From Proteus vulgaris (GTDB taxonomy: Bacteria; Pseudomonadota; Gammaproteobacteria; Enterobacterales; Enterobacteriaceae): a DNA stretch of 64,000 nt. The translations under genes and the position numbers were made by a program. Below are positions 29,235-39,288 of the stretch, in pieces. How positions within the stretch are numbered: position 1 is the first letter of the stretch; each line of letters begins with the position of its first letter. Below the pieces are notes generated by a model. It made no database searches. It saw only the letters and a program-made list of their open reading frames with translations, and was not told where the DNA came from. The DNA is taken from positions 4,049,501 to 4,113,500 of the forward strand of contig NZ_CP090064.1 of assembly GCF_023100685.1 (NCBI RefSeq), written 5' to 3'.

Positions 29235-30070
29235 TACTCTCCGAAATTGTTCTGTTGTGTTTTGGCTTCCTGTTTAAAAACGGAATGCCTTTTTATTTTG
29301 TCATTGTTCAATTAACCAACTGTATCCCCTTACGTCAATAAGGGTCTACTCCGTAAAAAGAACAAGTTATAAACACAAATGAAACGAATATCGAACAAAC
29401 TCAGAATAAAAAAATAAGTCTCTGACTAATATCTAGTCAATAAAACCACACATTAAGAAATCCTTAAGTGAAATGACTGTTTTAAAAAAAGCTATAATTT
29501 GTGATTAACCGCTTAAATATTGAACGAATATTTTGAAATGAAACAAAGAACTTGGTGCTTTATTCTGTTATGGAAGAAAAATAATCACCTTGCTAGAGGA
29601 TCCTGATTTTAGTTTTGATCAGACAAATAGAGTGAAAAGTATTAATCTTTGCCTCTTAGCAAATCACTTAACTAGATAAGACCATGAAATTCAGTCTGTT
29701 ATTAATGATTTTAATTCTTTCATAGTGAAAAATTTATATTCTTTAAGCATTATCAGAAGTTCTATCGCCCATAAAAAGTGGCATTGAAAGAAAATTTAAA
29801 GACATCTTTAGACTGTTTATTAAAATTATTAAAAACGTCTAAAATAATTTAATGCCTAAACAACTTTATAGGTCAGCGAAACCTACTGCATTTTTAGCCA
29901 ATATTTATCTTGATTTGGAAAATATTTCCACAGCTCTCTGTTTCTGAACTGTATGGGAGTTTGGAATGCAAATAGAGATGAGATAGAAGTAAGGTTGATC
30001 GAGAGAAAACACCTTTTATGGTGAAATCAAAAATAAGAGTGAGGTATTTTTGGTAAGACTAAAACGACAA
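29235..30070. other. Long gap upstream of dppA
   Basis: About 830 bases without a supported gene. It contains the dppA leader, with a CA-rich GcvB-type motif at 29253-29259, and a possible minus-strand promoter (TTGACG at 29338-29333, 17 bases, then TTAATT) that is weak. The rest is AT-rich with nothing I can name. Confidence 0.5.
29253..29259 (-). promoter_or_regulatory. Possible GcvB sRNA target in the dppA leader
   Basis: The minus-strand leader reads AACACAACAG about 8 bases upstream of the ribosome site. CACAACA is the target core of the GU-rich seed R1 of GcvB, which represses dppA in E. coli and Salmonella. The gcvB gene itself is not in this window. Confidence 0.5.
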
Positions 30071-30096
30071 AACCCCGCTTTAAAAGCGGGGTTTCT
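30070..30096 (-). terminator. Terminator of the tRNA-Pro gene
   Basis: On the minus strand AAACCCCGC pairs with GCGGGGTTT around a 7-base loop, then TTGTCG. It starts 6 bases past the tRNA 3' end. Confidence 0.85.
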
Positions 30097-30101
30097 TAAT
30101 A

Positions 30102-30178
30102 TGGTCGGCGAGAGAGGATTCGAACCTCCGACCCACTGGTCCCAAACCAGTTGCGCTACCAGGCTGCGCTACTCGCCG
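30102..30178 (-). tRNA. tRNA-Pro (anticodon UGG)
   Basis: A 77-base cloverleaf on the minus strand. The acceptor arms are CGGCGAG / CTCGCCG, the anticodon stem ACTGG / CCAGT closes the loop TTTGGGA (anticodon TGG), the T-arm contains GGTTCGAATCC, and CCA is encoded. It is close to E. coli proM in sequence, but its place next to dppA is where E. coli has proK (anticodon CGG). Confidence 0.98.
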
Positions 30179-30190
30179 AAAACGAGGTGC

Positions 30191-30219
30191 ATCTTACTGC
30201 CAGAAACCCACTGCGTCAA
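30191..30219 (-). promoter_or_regulatory. Sigma-70 promoter of tRNA-Pro
   Basis: Minus-strand TTGACG at 30219-30214, exactly 17 bases, then TAAGAT at 30196-30191, which is 12 bases before the mature tRNA 5' end. Confidence 0.8.
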
Positions 30220-30478
30220 TACTTTTTTAGTATCCCCTGACTGTTCGTATGGTTTTCAACCAAAACGCTTGATTTTTAACTTTTTTATCATAAAATCCAC
30301 CCACTTTTAGCGTAACTATAACAATCGGCTTCTTCTATATTCTCTGCAAATTCTGTTTTTCTTTACATTGCTGATAAAAAACAAGAAAAAATAACAAATT
30401 TATTCGCTAATACTATCGTTTATTTTATATGCTTTTTATATAATTTACTTATGTCAAATAAGGTGGGTAGTTTAGAGA

Positions 30479-30784
30479 ATGAAACAATGTTGGTGGAGCC
30501 TCGCATTACTCCTGTTGTTAACCACACTTCCAGCCCAAGCATCCACGGCACATGCTTGCCGAGTGTACTTTAAAGAAGCAGACAAATTTATTCAGTATAT
30601 TTCTCAACGTGAGGATCTAAAGCATAATATACCTGAAATTAAAGGAAATTTTGAGCAAAGTAAAAAACAGATAATGGCAGCATCGCTAACAGAACAAAAA
30701 GTAATATGTGATAAAGAAATGCAAGAGCTTAATAGCCTTAATAAAATGTTTGGCCCTAAAGAAGAAACAGTATTAAATAAATAG
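30479..30784 (+). CDS. Small exported protein (DUF5339-like)
   Basis: A 101-residue protein with a clear signal peptide (WWSLALLLLLTTLPAQA). The mature part has two cysteines (HACRVYFKEADKF and KVICDKEMQ) and a helical middle with FEQSKKQIMAAS. This pattern recalls the DUF5339 family of enterobacterial periplasmic proteins; the assignment is from memory and not firm. Function unknown. It is convergent with yidQ. Confidence 0.75.
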   Translation: MKQCWWSLALLLLLTTLPAQASTAHACRVYFKEADKFIQYISQREDLKHNIPEIKGNFEQSKKQIMAASLTEQKVICDKEMQELNSLNKMFGPKEETVLNK

Positions 30785-30858
30785 CCCTATAAATAGTTAA
30801 ACAAACAGATAATGACTAAATAGAATTACTTATTCATTATTTAGTCATTATTTTGATA

Positions 30859-31194
30859 TTAATTCTTATTTTCATAATTATTATCTGCTGTTGTACTTTC
30901 TAATCTTTTTACTCGTTCTTTTGGTGAGTTATCACTTTTATCATCACTCTTGGTATAATAATCATAAGGCAGTAACAAAGTATCTAATACTGCACTAAAA
31001 GGAAAATCTAAAAGAACTAAGGGTTTCATTGCCCACCCTGTTTCATCATCTTTTAGCATTGCCATATTATTTTTTGTCCCTGAATAAAGCTCTTTATTGG
31101 GGCCAGCATGTGTCATAACGCTAGAACATCCCGTCAACAAGGTCATTAAAAATGTGATTAATGTTAAATTTTTACTCGTCTTTCTAAATATCAT
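30859..31194 (-). CDS. yidQ: YidQ-like lipoprotein (YceK/YidQ family, DUF1375)
   Basis: An outer-envelope lipoprotein of unknown role. The lipobox is LLTGC near residue 22. SSVMTHAG, DDETGWAMKPLVLLDFPF and VLDTLLLPYD match E. coli YidQ. The ATG at MIFRKTSKN is chosen over an upstream TTG because AGGTG lies just before it. 111 residues. In E. coli yidQ is next to ibpA and yidR; here ibpAB are missing and yidE follows divergently. Confidence 0.88.
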   Translation of the reverse strand: MIFRKTSKNLTLITFLMTLLTGCSSVMTHAGPNKELYSGTKNNMAMLKDDETGWAMKPLVLLDFPFSAVLDTLLLPYDYYTKSDDKSDNSPKERVKRLESTTADNNYENKN

Positions 31195-31581
31195 AGGGCA
31201 CCTATAAAACAAGATCAGGAGTCAACACTTTTTATCATATAGTTAAACCTGTTTTCTCTTATAGGACAAGAGAAAGATGATATAAAATAGCTTAATTTTT
31301 CAATAATTAAATAAATAAGCATGCACAAAAAACCTTATTAATATAATTAAAAAAAACATAATAAAATTACCAATTATTATGTTTCTCTGATATTAAAATT
31401 CAACCCTCTTTATTTTAAAAAAACATTTTAACTCTATATTTATCTTTCTTATTTTTTTGATCTTTATATATTCCGAATCTGTGCGATAAGACACAGCGAC
31501 TTTCTTTGTTCTTTGCCAAAATAGGTTTATCGTTTTAGCTCAATTTTTTAATTTTTATTTTTTGAGTATAGGATCTTTTTT
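31195..31581. other. Divergent promoter gap yidQ/yidE
   Basis: About 390 AT-rich bases. It must hold both promoters, but no clear consensus hexamer pair, operator or small ORF could be supported. In E. coli ibpB and ibpA lie between these genes; no trace of them remains. Confidence 0.5.
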
Positions 31582-33240
31582 ATGAGTGATATTGCATTAA
31601 CAATGGTGATGTTGTCATTAGCAGGCGCTCTAGGTCTTTGGATTGGCAATATCAAAATCTATCGAGTCAGCCTAGGAATAGGCGGCGTTCTTTTTGGTGG
31701 TATAATTATTGGGCATTTTGCTCAACACTATAACCTTTCACTCAACGCACAAACTCTTCATTTTATTCAAGAATTCGGTCTTATTCTTTTCGTTTATACC
31801 ATTGGTATTCAAGTTGGCCCTGGTTTTTTCTCTTCATTACGTGTTTCTGGATTAAAACTCAACGCCTTTGCGATTTTCATTATTCTTCTTGGTTCTATCA
31901 TCACCGCCTCAATTTATCGCTTATTTGATGTTCCTTTACCTATTATTTTGGGTATTTTTTCTGGTGCTGTCACCAATACCCCGTCTCTGGGCGCGGGGCA
32001 ACAGATACTCACTGATTTACATATTGATCCTGCTTTAATCGGGCAAATGGGAATGGGCTATGCGATGGCTTATCCTATGGGAATTTGTGGCATCTTGTTA
32101 GTTATGTGGCTTATTCGTGTGTTTTTTAAAATCAACATTGATGACGAAGCGAAAACCTTTAGTAACCAGCAAAATAGTACTAAAGAGGCACTACATACTA
32201 TTAATATTGCCATTAAAAACCCCAATTTAGATGGTTTATTAATGCAAGATATCCCACTACTCAATGAAGATGCCATCGTATGCTCTCGTTTAAAACGTGG
32301 TGATAACATTATGGTACCGATGCCATCAACGATTATTCAGTTAGGGGATTTGCTGCATATTGTTGGCTCGAAAGAAGATCTTAATAAAGTACGCCTTGTA
32401 TTAGGCGAAGAGGTTGACGCTTCACTCTCAACATCAACCAATTTACTACAATCAGTACGGATCGTTGTCACGAATGATTCCGTACTTAGTAAGCGTTTAA
32501 AAGATCTTGATCTTAAAAGAAAATACGATGTTGTCGTAACTCGATTAAACCGCGCAGGTATCGAACTAATTCCAAGCAATAACAGTATGTTGCAGTTCGG
32601 GGATATTCTTAATGTTGTTGGTCGCCCTGAATCTATAGAAGCGATTACTGTCCTGTTAGGTAATGCTCGTCAAAAATTAGAGCAAGTTCAAATGCTACCC
32701 GTTTTTATTGGTATTGGATTGGGGGTTTTACTTGGCTCTATTCCTATTTTCATTCCCGGTATTCCCGTAGCTCTTAAACTGGGATTAGCCGGTGGCCCTC
32801 TTGTTGTTGCCTTAATTTTAGGGCGTATTGGAACATTCGGTAAGCTCTATTGGTTTATGCCACCAAGCGCAAACTTAGCATTGCGTGAATTGGGCATTGT
32901 CATGTTTCTTGCCGTAGTAGGGCTAAATTCTGGTGGCGAATTTATTGAAACTTTAATTTATGGTCAAGGGCTGAGTTGGATTGGCTACGGCATTCTTATT
33001 ACACTATTACCGTTATTAATTGTGGGGATCATAGCCAGGATCTTCTTTAAACTTAATTATTTAACTCTTTGCGGAATGTTAGCTGGTTCAATGACCGATC
33101 CACCTGCACTGGCCTTTGCCAATTCAATACATAGCTCAAGTGGAGCTGCGGCACTTTCTTATGCCACCGTTTATCCTTTAGCGATGTTTTTACGCATAAT
33201 AACACCACAATTAATGGCACTTATTATCTGGAGTTTGTAG
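31582..33240 (+). CDS. yidE: Putative transporter YidE (AAE family)
   Basis: A membrane protein of the aspartate:alanine exchanger family, substrate unknown. About five N-terminal membrane segments ([19 protein letters not shown] onward) are followed by two cytoplasmic RCK_C domains (about 190-365) that end in [10 protein letters not shown], and then about five further segments. [17 protein letters not shown] and [12 protein letters not shown] are the paired transport motifs. 552 residues (E. coli 553). Confidence 0.95.
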   Translation: MSDIALTMVMLSLAGALGLWIGNIKIYRVSLGIGGVLFGGIIIGHFAQHYNLSLNAQTLHFIQEFGLILFVYTIGIQVGPGFFSSLRVSGLKLNAFAIFIILLGSIITASIYRLFDVPLPIILGIFSGAVTNTPSLGAGQQILTDLHIDPALIGQMGMGYAMAYPMGICGILLVMWLIRVFFKINIDDEAKTFSNQQNSTKEALHTINIAIKNPNLDGLLMQDIPLLNEDAIVCSRLKRGDNIMVPMPSTIIQLGDLLHIVGSKEDLNKVRLVLGEEVDASLSTSTNLLQSVRIVVTNDSVLSKRLKDLDLKRKYDVVVTRLNRAGIELIPSNNSMLQFGDILNVVGRPESIEAITVLLGNARQKLEQVQMLPVFIGIGLGVLLGSIPIFIPGIPVALKLGLAGGPLVVALILGRIGTFGKLYWFMPPSANLALRELGIVMFLAVVGLNSGGEFIETLIYGQGLSWIGYGILITLLPLLIVGIIARIFFKLNYLTLCGMLAGSMTDPPALAFANSIHSSSGAAALSYATVYPLAMFLRIITPQLMALIIWSL

Positions 33241-33404
33241 CAAAAATAATAAATATATTAATCAGTTGAACCTAATATGTTACTAAAATCCACATTTTGC
33301 TTAGCAGAGGGATAATTAAGGCCATGAATGGCTCTTATTTAAGCCATAGATTTTATGATTGTCTGTTTTAATAGTTCTCGTGCTAAGAAATTTAGATTGA
33401 GACG

Positions 33405-33426
33405 GATTACTAAATATTTAGTAATC
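33405..33426. repeat. 22-bp perfect palindrome between yidE and avtA
   Basis: The two 11-base arms begin GATTACTAAAT and complement exactly with no loop. GACGG and CCGTC lie outside it at 33401-33405 and about 33436. It sits in a convergent gap that has its own terminator at 33475-33498. Confidence 0.7.
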
Positions 33427-33474
33427 AATTTCTTTCCGTCAAACTTATGCTCAAAAGTCCTCGTTATTGTCTTT

Positions 33475-33503
33475 GCCCCTTCTTCTCGCTGAAGGGGCAT
33501 TTT
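33475..33503. terminator. Terminator between yidE and avtA
   Basis: GCCCCTTC pairs with GAAGGGGC over an 8-base loop, with ATTTTTATTA on the plus-strand side. It suits the yidE transcript best and may also end avtA. Confidence 0.75.
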
Positions 33504-33505
33504 TA

Positions 33506-34765
33506 TTAGATATTCACTGGCTGATAGATATTCTCGATTTCTTCAGCCAGAATTTTTATTCCTTTCTCTATCAATTCAGGCTCAGGCACGTAATTCATAC
33601 GCATACATTGATGAGCGTGATCCCATGAATCTTCTAATCCCGGAAAAAAGTAATGCCCCGGCACCATTAATACACCGCGTTTTTTCAAACGACGATATAG
33701 CTCTTCACAAGAAACAGGTAAGTCTTTAAACCACAACCACAAGAAAATAGCGCCTTCTGGTTTATGAATAAGGCAACGTTCTTCAGGCAAGTAACGGCGA
33801 ATAATATCAATAGTTTCAAGCACTCGTTGATGATAAAAAGGCCCAATTATCTCTTGAGATAATCGCATCAAATCATCACGTTTTAGCATTTCTAATGCCA
33901 TTGCAGGTCCAATTCCACCAGGTGCAAGACTAATAATGCCATTCACATTTGTAATGGCCGAAATCAGCTCTTCACTGGCGATGATAATGCCACAACGTGC
34001 GCCGGGTAGACCTAATTTAGACAAGCTCATACATAGAATAGTATTGTCATTCCAACGAGGTGTTGCTTGAGTGAAAATGATACCCGGAAAAGGAACACCA
34101 TAAGCATTATCTATAATAAGAGGGATATTATGCCGTTTAGCTAAGTCCTCTAGCTTTTCAACTTCGTCATCAGTAATAACATTACCTGTTGGATTTGTTG
34201 GTCTAGAAACACAAATAGCCGCAATATCATCACCAATTTCAAGATGAGCAAAATCAACATGGTATTTGAATTGCCCATTTGGCAACATTTCTATAGTTGG
34301 CTTATTTGCAACAAACAGATCTTCTTCTAATCCAGAATCGGCATAACCGATATATTCAGGCGCTATAGGAAAAAGAATTTTACGTTTCTTGCCTTCAGGC
34401 GTTGTACCACCTAATAAATTGAACAAATAGAAAAAAGCACTTTGGCTACCATTGGTTAATGCAATATTTTTTGCCGAAATATTCCAGCCTAGCTTCTCTT
34501 TTAAACATGCCGCCAACGCTTGTAACATAGCATCTTTGCCTTGCGGGCCATCATAGTTACAAACTGCATCACTTAACGTGCCATTTTCTGTCATCTCTTT
34601 AAGTAACTGGCGGAAATAGTTGTCCATTTCAGGAATATGCGCAGGATTACCACCTCCCAACATCACGGCACCCGGTGTCCGTATTCCTTCATTTAAATCT
34701 TGCATCAAGCGAGCAATGCCTGAATGTTGAGCAAATTTTTGCCCGAATTGTGATAGTTGAGTCAT
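33506..34765 (-). CDS. avtA: Valine--pyruvate aminotransferase AvtA
   Basis: A PLP enzyme that moves the amino group between valine and pyruvate, giving alanine. The N-terminal block QFGQKFAQHSGIARLMQDLNEG and GGGNPAHIPEM are diagnostic. The PLP lysine is in CMSLSKLGLPGARCG near 248, and the Asp that contacts the pyridine nitrogen is in LIIDNAYG. 419 residues (E. coli 417). Ribosome site weak. Confidence 0.96.
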   Translation of the reverse strand: MTQLSQFGQKFAQHSGIARLMQDLNEGIRTPGAVMLGGGNPAHIPEMDNYFRQLLKEMTENGTLSDAVCNYDGPQGKDAMLQALAACLKEKLGWNISAKNIALTNGSQSAFFYLFNLLGGTTPEGKKRKILFPIAPEYIGYADSGLEEDLFVANKPTIEMLPNGQFKYHVDFAHLEIGDDIAAICVSRPTNPTGNVITDDEVEKLEDLAKRHNIPLIIDNAYGVPFPGIIFTQATPRWNDNTILCMSLSKLGLPGARCGIIIASEELISAITNVNGIISLAPGGIGPAMALEMLKRDDLMRLSQEIIGPFYHQRVLETIDIIRRYLPEERCLIHKPEGAIFLWLWFKDLPVSCEELYRRLKKRGVLMVPGHYFFPGLEDSWDHAHQCMRMNYVPEPELIEKGIKILAEEIENIYQPVNI

Positions 34766-34935
34766 CTTTGCAGGTATCTTCTATGTTGCTTTCTCGTTAA
34801 GAAATACCATACCGCGAGCTTTAATCTGCATCAATAGTTATAATAGAAATGATAAAATAGGAATATTAATACAGATTTAAATATTGAAATATAAAACCAA
34901 TAACCTATTAAGTTAAAGATAACTCAACCCACATT

Positions 34936-35520
34936 TTACTTTTTATTGGTGTTTTCACTCTCTTCTTGGCGACAAAAACAAGAGAGAATATGGTCATTCA
35001 CCATACCAACGGCTTGCATAAAAGCGTAGCAAGTTGTTGTACCAACAAATTTAAAACCTTTTTTCTTTAACGTTTTTGCCATTTTATCTGAGATTTCAGT
35101 GGACGCAGGTACTTGTGATATATTATCCCACTGATTAACAATTGGTTTATTATCAACAAATTGCCAAATAAACTGACTAAAATCTTCACCTTGCTCTTCC
35201 ATTGCCATAAAAACACGCGCGTTATTAATAATGGCGTTAATTTTTCCTTGATGACGAATAATTGCAGGATCTTGCAATAAAGCTTCAACATCCTTATCTG
35301 TCATTTTGGCAATTTTTTCAGGTGAGAAATTAAAAAAACAGCGACGAAAACCTTCTCTTTTTTTGAGTACGGTATACCAAGATAGCCCGGCTTGTTGGCC
35401 TTCGAGGCAAATCATTTCAAAAAGTTTGTATTTATCTCGTTCAGGTTTTCCCCATTCATCGTCGTGATATGCCAAATATTCAGGATCACTGGTTACCCAA
35501 TCGCAACGCTGTTTATTCAT
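34936..35520 (-). CDS. tag: DNA-3-methyladenine glycosylase I
   Basis: Removes 3-methyladenine from alkylated DNA. The ATG at MNKQRCDWVTSDPEYLAYHDDEWG is chosen because AAGGA is 8 bases upstream and it matches E. coli; an earlier TTG adds 7 residues. The zinc ligands are visible as the N-terminal Cys and His (RCDWV, YHDDEW) and the C-terminal HILSCFC. The substrate pocket block is EGQQAGLSWYTVLKKREGFR. 194 residues. Divergent from glyQ. Confidence 0.97.
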   Translation of the reverse strand: MNKQRCDWVTSDPEYLAYHDDEWGKPERDKYKLFEMICLEGQQAGLSWYTVLKKREGFRRCFFNFSPEKIAKMTDKDVEALLQDPAIIRHQGKINAIINNARVFMAMEEQGEDFSQFIWQFVDNKPIVNQWDNISQVPASTEISDKMAKTLKKKGFKFVGTTTCYAFMQAVGMVNDHILSCFCRQEESENTNKK

Positions 35521-35758
35521 TTTCTCATTCCTTGTTAGCAATAACTTGTAATAGCACCATTTTATATACTGTATGAATATACATGTAAATAGGTGAAAAA
35601 AAATTCAATCTAATTCTTTGAGCATAGCCATAAACTCAATTAAGGGATTATTTTTTTGATCGGAGGAAAATTGCCCGCATTCCTTGCTGTATATCTTTCG
35701 TCTAGAAGGTATACTGAAACCTTTCTTTTTATTCTATGTATCGCCATGCGGATATAAC

Positions 35759-36664
35759 ATGCAAAAGTTTGATACCAAAACCTTTCAAGGTCTTATCCTG
35801 ACACTACAGGATTACTGGGCTCGCCAGGGCTGTACCATTGTCCAACCATTAGATATGGAAGTGGGTGCCGGCACATCGCATCCAATGACCTGTTTACGAG
35901 CATTAGGGCCAGAGCCTATTGCTGCGGCTTATGTACAACCTTCACGTCGCCCTACTGACGGACGCTACGGTGAAAACCCTAACCGTTTACAGCACTATTA
36001 CCAATTCCAAGTTATCATTAAGCCATCACCGGATAACATTCAAGAACTGTATCTTGGCTCTTTAAGAGAGTTAGGTTTAGACCCAACTATTCATGATATT
36101 CGTTTTGTAGAAGATAACTGGGAAAACCCAACACTGGGTGCTTGGGGCTTAGGCTGGGAAGTTTGGCTCAACGGCATGGAAGTCACGCAATTTACTTACT
36201 TCCAACAAGTCGGTGGATTAGAGTGCAAACCTGTTACAGGTGAAATCACTTACGGCTTAGAACGTCTTGCCATGTATATTCAAGGTGTTGATAGCGTTTA
36301 TGACTTAGTTTGGTGTGATGGCCCATTAGGTAAAACCACCTATGGTGATATCTATCATCAAAATGAAGTTGAGCAATCAACTTATAACTTTGAATATGCT
36401 GATGTAGACTTCTTGTTCTCTTGCTTTGAACAGTATGAAAAAGAAGCCCGCGAGTTGTTAGAGTTAGAAAAACCTCTGCCTTTACCTGCCTATGAACGTA
36501 TCTTAAAAGCAGGACACACCTTTAATCTATTGGATGCACGTAAAGCAATTTCAGTGACAGAACGTCAACGTTATATTTTACGTATCCGTACTTTAACCAA
36601 AGCGGTTGCTGAAGCATATTATGCTTCTCGTGAAGCGCTTGGTTTCCCTATGTGTAAAAAGTAA
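35759..36664 (+). CDS. glyQ: Glycine--tRNA ligase alpha subunit
   Basis: Catalytic subunit of the alpha2beta2 glycyl-tRNA synthetase; makes glycyl-AMP. The start [20 protein letters not shown] equals the E. coli N-terminus, and upstream codons are not conserved. Class II motifs are seen around [25 protein letters not shown] and [14 protein letters not shown]. 301 residues (E. coli 303). The ribosome site GCGGAT is moderate. glyS starts 9 bases after the stop. Confidence 0.98.
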   Translation: MQKFDTKTFQGLILTLQDYWARQGCTIVQPLDMEVGAGTSHPMTCLRALGPEPIAAAYVQPSRRPTDGRYGENPNRLQHYYQFQVIIKPSPDNIQELYLGSLRELGLDPTIHDIRFVEDNWENPTLGAWGLGWEVWLNGMEVTQFTYFQQVGGLECKPVTGEITYGLERLAMYIQGVDSVYDLVWCDGPLGKTTYGDIYHQNEVEQSTYNFEYADVDFLFSCFEQYEKEARELLELEKPLPLPAYERILKAGHTFNLLDARKAISVTERQRYILRIRTLTKAVAEAYYASREALGFPMCKK

Positions 36665-36673
36665 GAGGCTATC

Positions 36674-38746
36674 ATGACAACTGAGACTTTCCTCGTGGAA
36701 ATCGGCACGGAAGAATTACCGCCGAAAGCGCTTCGTTCTTTAGCCGAATCTTTTGCTGCTAATTTTACTGCTGAGCTGGATAACGCCAATATCACTCATG
36801 GTGATGTATCTTGGTTTGCAGCTCCTCGCCGTTTAGCCATTAAAGTGGCCAATATGGCAAAATCACAAGCAGATAGAACCATTGAAAAACGTGGTCCTGC
36901 GATTGCTCAAGCATTTGATGCTGATGGTAAACCAACAAAAGCGGCTGAAGGTTGGGCAAGAGGTAATGGCATTACGGTTGACCAAGCAGAACGCTTATCA
37001 ACAGATAAAGGTGAATGGTTATTTTATCGTGCAGAAGTAAAAGGTGAAGCTGTTAACCAATTACTGATTGGCATGGTAAGCACTGCATTATCAAAATTAC
37101 CAATTCCAAAATTAATGCGCTGGGGCGATAAAGAAACTCACTTTGTACGTCCTGTTCATACTGTCACTTTATTATTAGGTGATACTGTTATTGATGGTGA
37201 AATTTTAGGTATCCAAAGCGATCGCGTTATTCGTGGTCACCGCTTTATGGGTGAAGCTGAGTTCACTATTGATAATGCAGATCAGTATCCTGAAATTCTT
37301 TATGAACGCGGAAAAGTTATCGCTGATTACGAAACGCGTAAATCAATTATTCTTCATGATGCTCGTCTTGCCGCTGAAAAACTTGGCGGTATCGCAGATT
37401 TAAGCGATAGCTTAGTGGAAGAAGTCACTTCATTGGTTGAATGGCCGGTTGTGCTAACAGCAAAATTTGAGGAAAAATTCCTTGAAGTTCCTGCTGAAGC
37501 ACTGGTTTATACCATGAAAGGTGACCAAAAATACTTCCCTGTTTATGACAAGCAAGGCAAATTATTACCTAACTTTATTTTTGTCACTAATATTGAATCT
37601 TCTGATCCACAACAGATCATTAGCGGTAACGAAAAAGTAGTGCGTCCTCGTTTAGCTGATGCTGAGTTCTTCTTCAAAACTGACCGTAAACAACGTTTAG
37701 AAGATAACTTACCACGCCTTGAAACCGTATTATTCCAGAAAGATTTAGGCACACTGCGTGATAAAACAGACCGTATTCAAGCATTAGCTGGCTTTATTGC
37801 AGGCAAAATGGGGGCTGATGTTAATAAAGCAACCCGTGCAGGTTTACTGTCAAAATGTGACTTAATGACCAATATGGTATTCGAATTCACAGATACCCAA
37901 GGTGTTATGGGTATGCATTATGCACGTCATGATGGTGAAGCCGAAGAAGTTGCGGTTGCATTGAAAGAACAATATCAGCCTCGTTTCGCAGGTGATGAAT
38001 TACCGTCTAATCCTGTTGCTAGCGCCCTCGCTATTGCAGAGAAAATGGATACCCTTGCAGGTATTTTCGGTATTGGTCAACATCCGAAAGGGGATAAAGA
38101 TCCATTTGCTCTACGTCGTGCATCATTGGGTGTTTTACGTATTATCGTTGAGCAAGATTTACCGTTAGATATTGAAGAATTAACGCAAGAAGCCGTTCGC
38201 CTTTACGGTGATAAACTGACGAATAAAAATGTCGTCAGTGATGTCGTTGAATTTATGTTGGGTCGTTTCCGTTCTTGGTATCAAGAATTGGGTTACAGCA
38301 TTGATACTATTCAAGCAGTATTAGCACGCCGCCCAACACAACCTGCTGACTTCAATGCTCGCGTTAAAGCGGTAACTTATTTCCGTACATTAGACGAAGC
38401 CTCTGCGTTAGCAGAAGCTAATAAACGTGTTTCTAATATCTTAGCAAAATCTGCTAACGTAAAACTGAATGACACTGTTTTAGCTTCCGTCTTAAAAGCA
38501 CCAGAAGAAGTTCAATTAGCAGCGAATCTTTCTGTATTACAAGATAAGTTGGCGCCTTTATTTGCAGAGCGCAAATACCAAGAAGCCTTAGTTGAACTGG
38601 CTTCATTACGTGATGTGGTCAATAACTTCTTTGATAAAGTCATGGTAATGGATGAAGACGAAGCAGTTCGTATCAACCGTTTAACTATGTTAAGCCAATT
38701 ACGTGAACTGTTCTTAAAAGTCGCGGATATTTCTGTTTTACAATAA
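36674..38746 (+). CDS. glyS: Glycine--tRNA ligase beta subunit
   Basis: tRNA-binding subunit of the tetrameric enzyme. [23 protein letters not shown] is the family start, [25 protein letters not shown] the conserved centre, and an anticodon-binding domain fills about 580-680. 690 residues (E. coli 689). Co-transcribed with glyQ. Confidence 0.98.
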   Translation: MTTETFLVEIGTEELPPKALRSLAESFAANFTAELDNANITHGDVSWFAAPRRLAIKVANMAKSQADRTIEKRGPAIAQAFDADGKPTKAAEGWARGNGITVDQAERLSTDKGEWLFYRAEVKGEAVNQLLIGMVSTALSKLPIPKLMRWGDKETHFVRPVHTVTLLLGDTVIDGEILGIQSDRVIRGHRFMGEAEFTIDNADQYPEILYERGKVIADYETRKSIILHDARLAAEKLGGIADLSDSLVEEVTSLVEWPVVLTAKFEEKFLEVPAEALVYTMKGDQKYFPVYDKQGKLLPNFIFVTNIESSDPQQIISGNEKVVRPRLADAEFFFKTDRKQRLEDNLPRLETVLFQKDLGTLRDKTDRIQALAGFIAGKMGADVNKATRAGLLSKCDLMTNMVFEFTDTQGVMGMHYARHDGEAEEVAVALKEQYQPRFAGDELPSNPVASALAIAEKMDTLAGIFGIGQHPKGDKDPFALRRASLGVLRIIVEQDLPLDIEELTQEAVRLYGDKLTNKNVVSDVVEFMLGRFRSWYQELGYSIDTIQAVLARRPTQPADFNARVKAVTYFRTLDEASALAEANKRVSNILAKSANVKLNDTVLASVLKAPEEVQLAANLSVLQDKLAPLFAERKYQEALVELASLRDVVNNFFDKVMVMDEDEAVRINRLTMLSQLRELFLKVADISVLQ

Positions 38747-38767
38747 GTTGTAAACCTTAGAAAACAT

Positions 38768-38801
38768 AAACCGGCATTGTGAAAGCAATGCTGGTTTTTT
38801 T
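38768..38801 (+). terminator. glyQS terminator
   Basis: AAACCGGCATTG pairs with CAATGCTGGTTT around a 6-base loop, followed by TTTTTTTG, 22 bases past glyS. Confidence 0.9.
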
Positions 38802-38802
38802 G

Positions 38803-38843
38803 TATATATCCCCCTAGCTAAACTGGGGATATATATTGTTTTT
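38803..38843. terminator. Second hairpin after glyS
   Basis: TATATATCCCC pairs with GGGGATATATA around an 11-base loop, then TTGTTTTTAT. It lies between convergent genes and may back up the first terminator or serve the minus-strand gene. Confidence 0.6.
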
Positions 38844-38862
38844 ATCGCTAATTCAATATGAA

Positions 38863-39288
38863 TTAAAAAGGCAATTCTTCTATATTTTTATATGCCAATT
38901 CCATTATTTTAATAGATGCTTTATCTATAATATTTGCAATAATATTAGACAATTCTTTGAAATCACTTGCATTGAATACTTCTTGTTCGGTTTCTATTTC
39001 AACAGGGAACCCACTTACATCATCAATGTTATAGCCAAATAATATGAATCCGTAATTAAAATTTAATTTTGTTTTACTTATACAAACCAAACTATTACCA
39101 CTTTGAAAATCCATATCTTCAAAGCGGTTTGTTTTTATTAAAATTTCGATTTTATTATGAGTAAAATCTTCTAGCTTTTTTACTATTTTATATATTTCTT
39201 CTTCTATTTTATTCTTTATATCTAGAACTGAAGAAGCTCTATCCAAAGAGGCTTTTATTCTATTAAAAATTTCATTTTCATCGTTCAT
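38863..39288 (-). CDS. Uncharacterised 141-residue companion of the decayed nuclease
   Basis: I do not recognise it. The start at MNDENEIFNRIKASL is preferred because that ATG overlaps the stop of the upstream remnant, a coupling layout. The N-terminal half looks like a coiled coil (LDIKNKIEEEIYKIVKKLEDF), and the C-terminal half a mixed alpha/beta domain (FNYGFILFGYNIDD, FPVEIETEQEVFN). No signal peptide. Codon use is far more AT-rich than the neighbouring glyS, which suggests transfer. The ribosome site is weak. It may be a partner or immunity-like protein of the nuclease, but that is a guess. Confidence 0.6.
   Translation of the reverse strand: MNDENEIFNRIKASLDRASSVLDIKNKIEEEIYKIVKKLEDFTHNKIEILIKTNRFEDMDFQSGNSLVCISKTKLNFNYGFILFGYNIDDVSGFPVEIETEQEVFNASDFKELSNIIANIIDKASIKIMELAYKNIEELPF

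Noticed and set aside
30050..30310. An 86-codon ORF across the tRNA-Pro region, with a [10 protein letters not shown] segment
   Set aside because: It is the antisense translation of the tRNA gene, a well-known annotation artefact.
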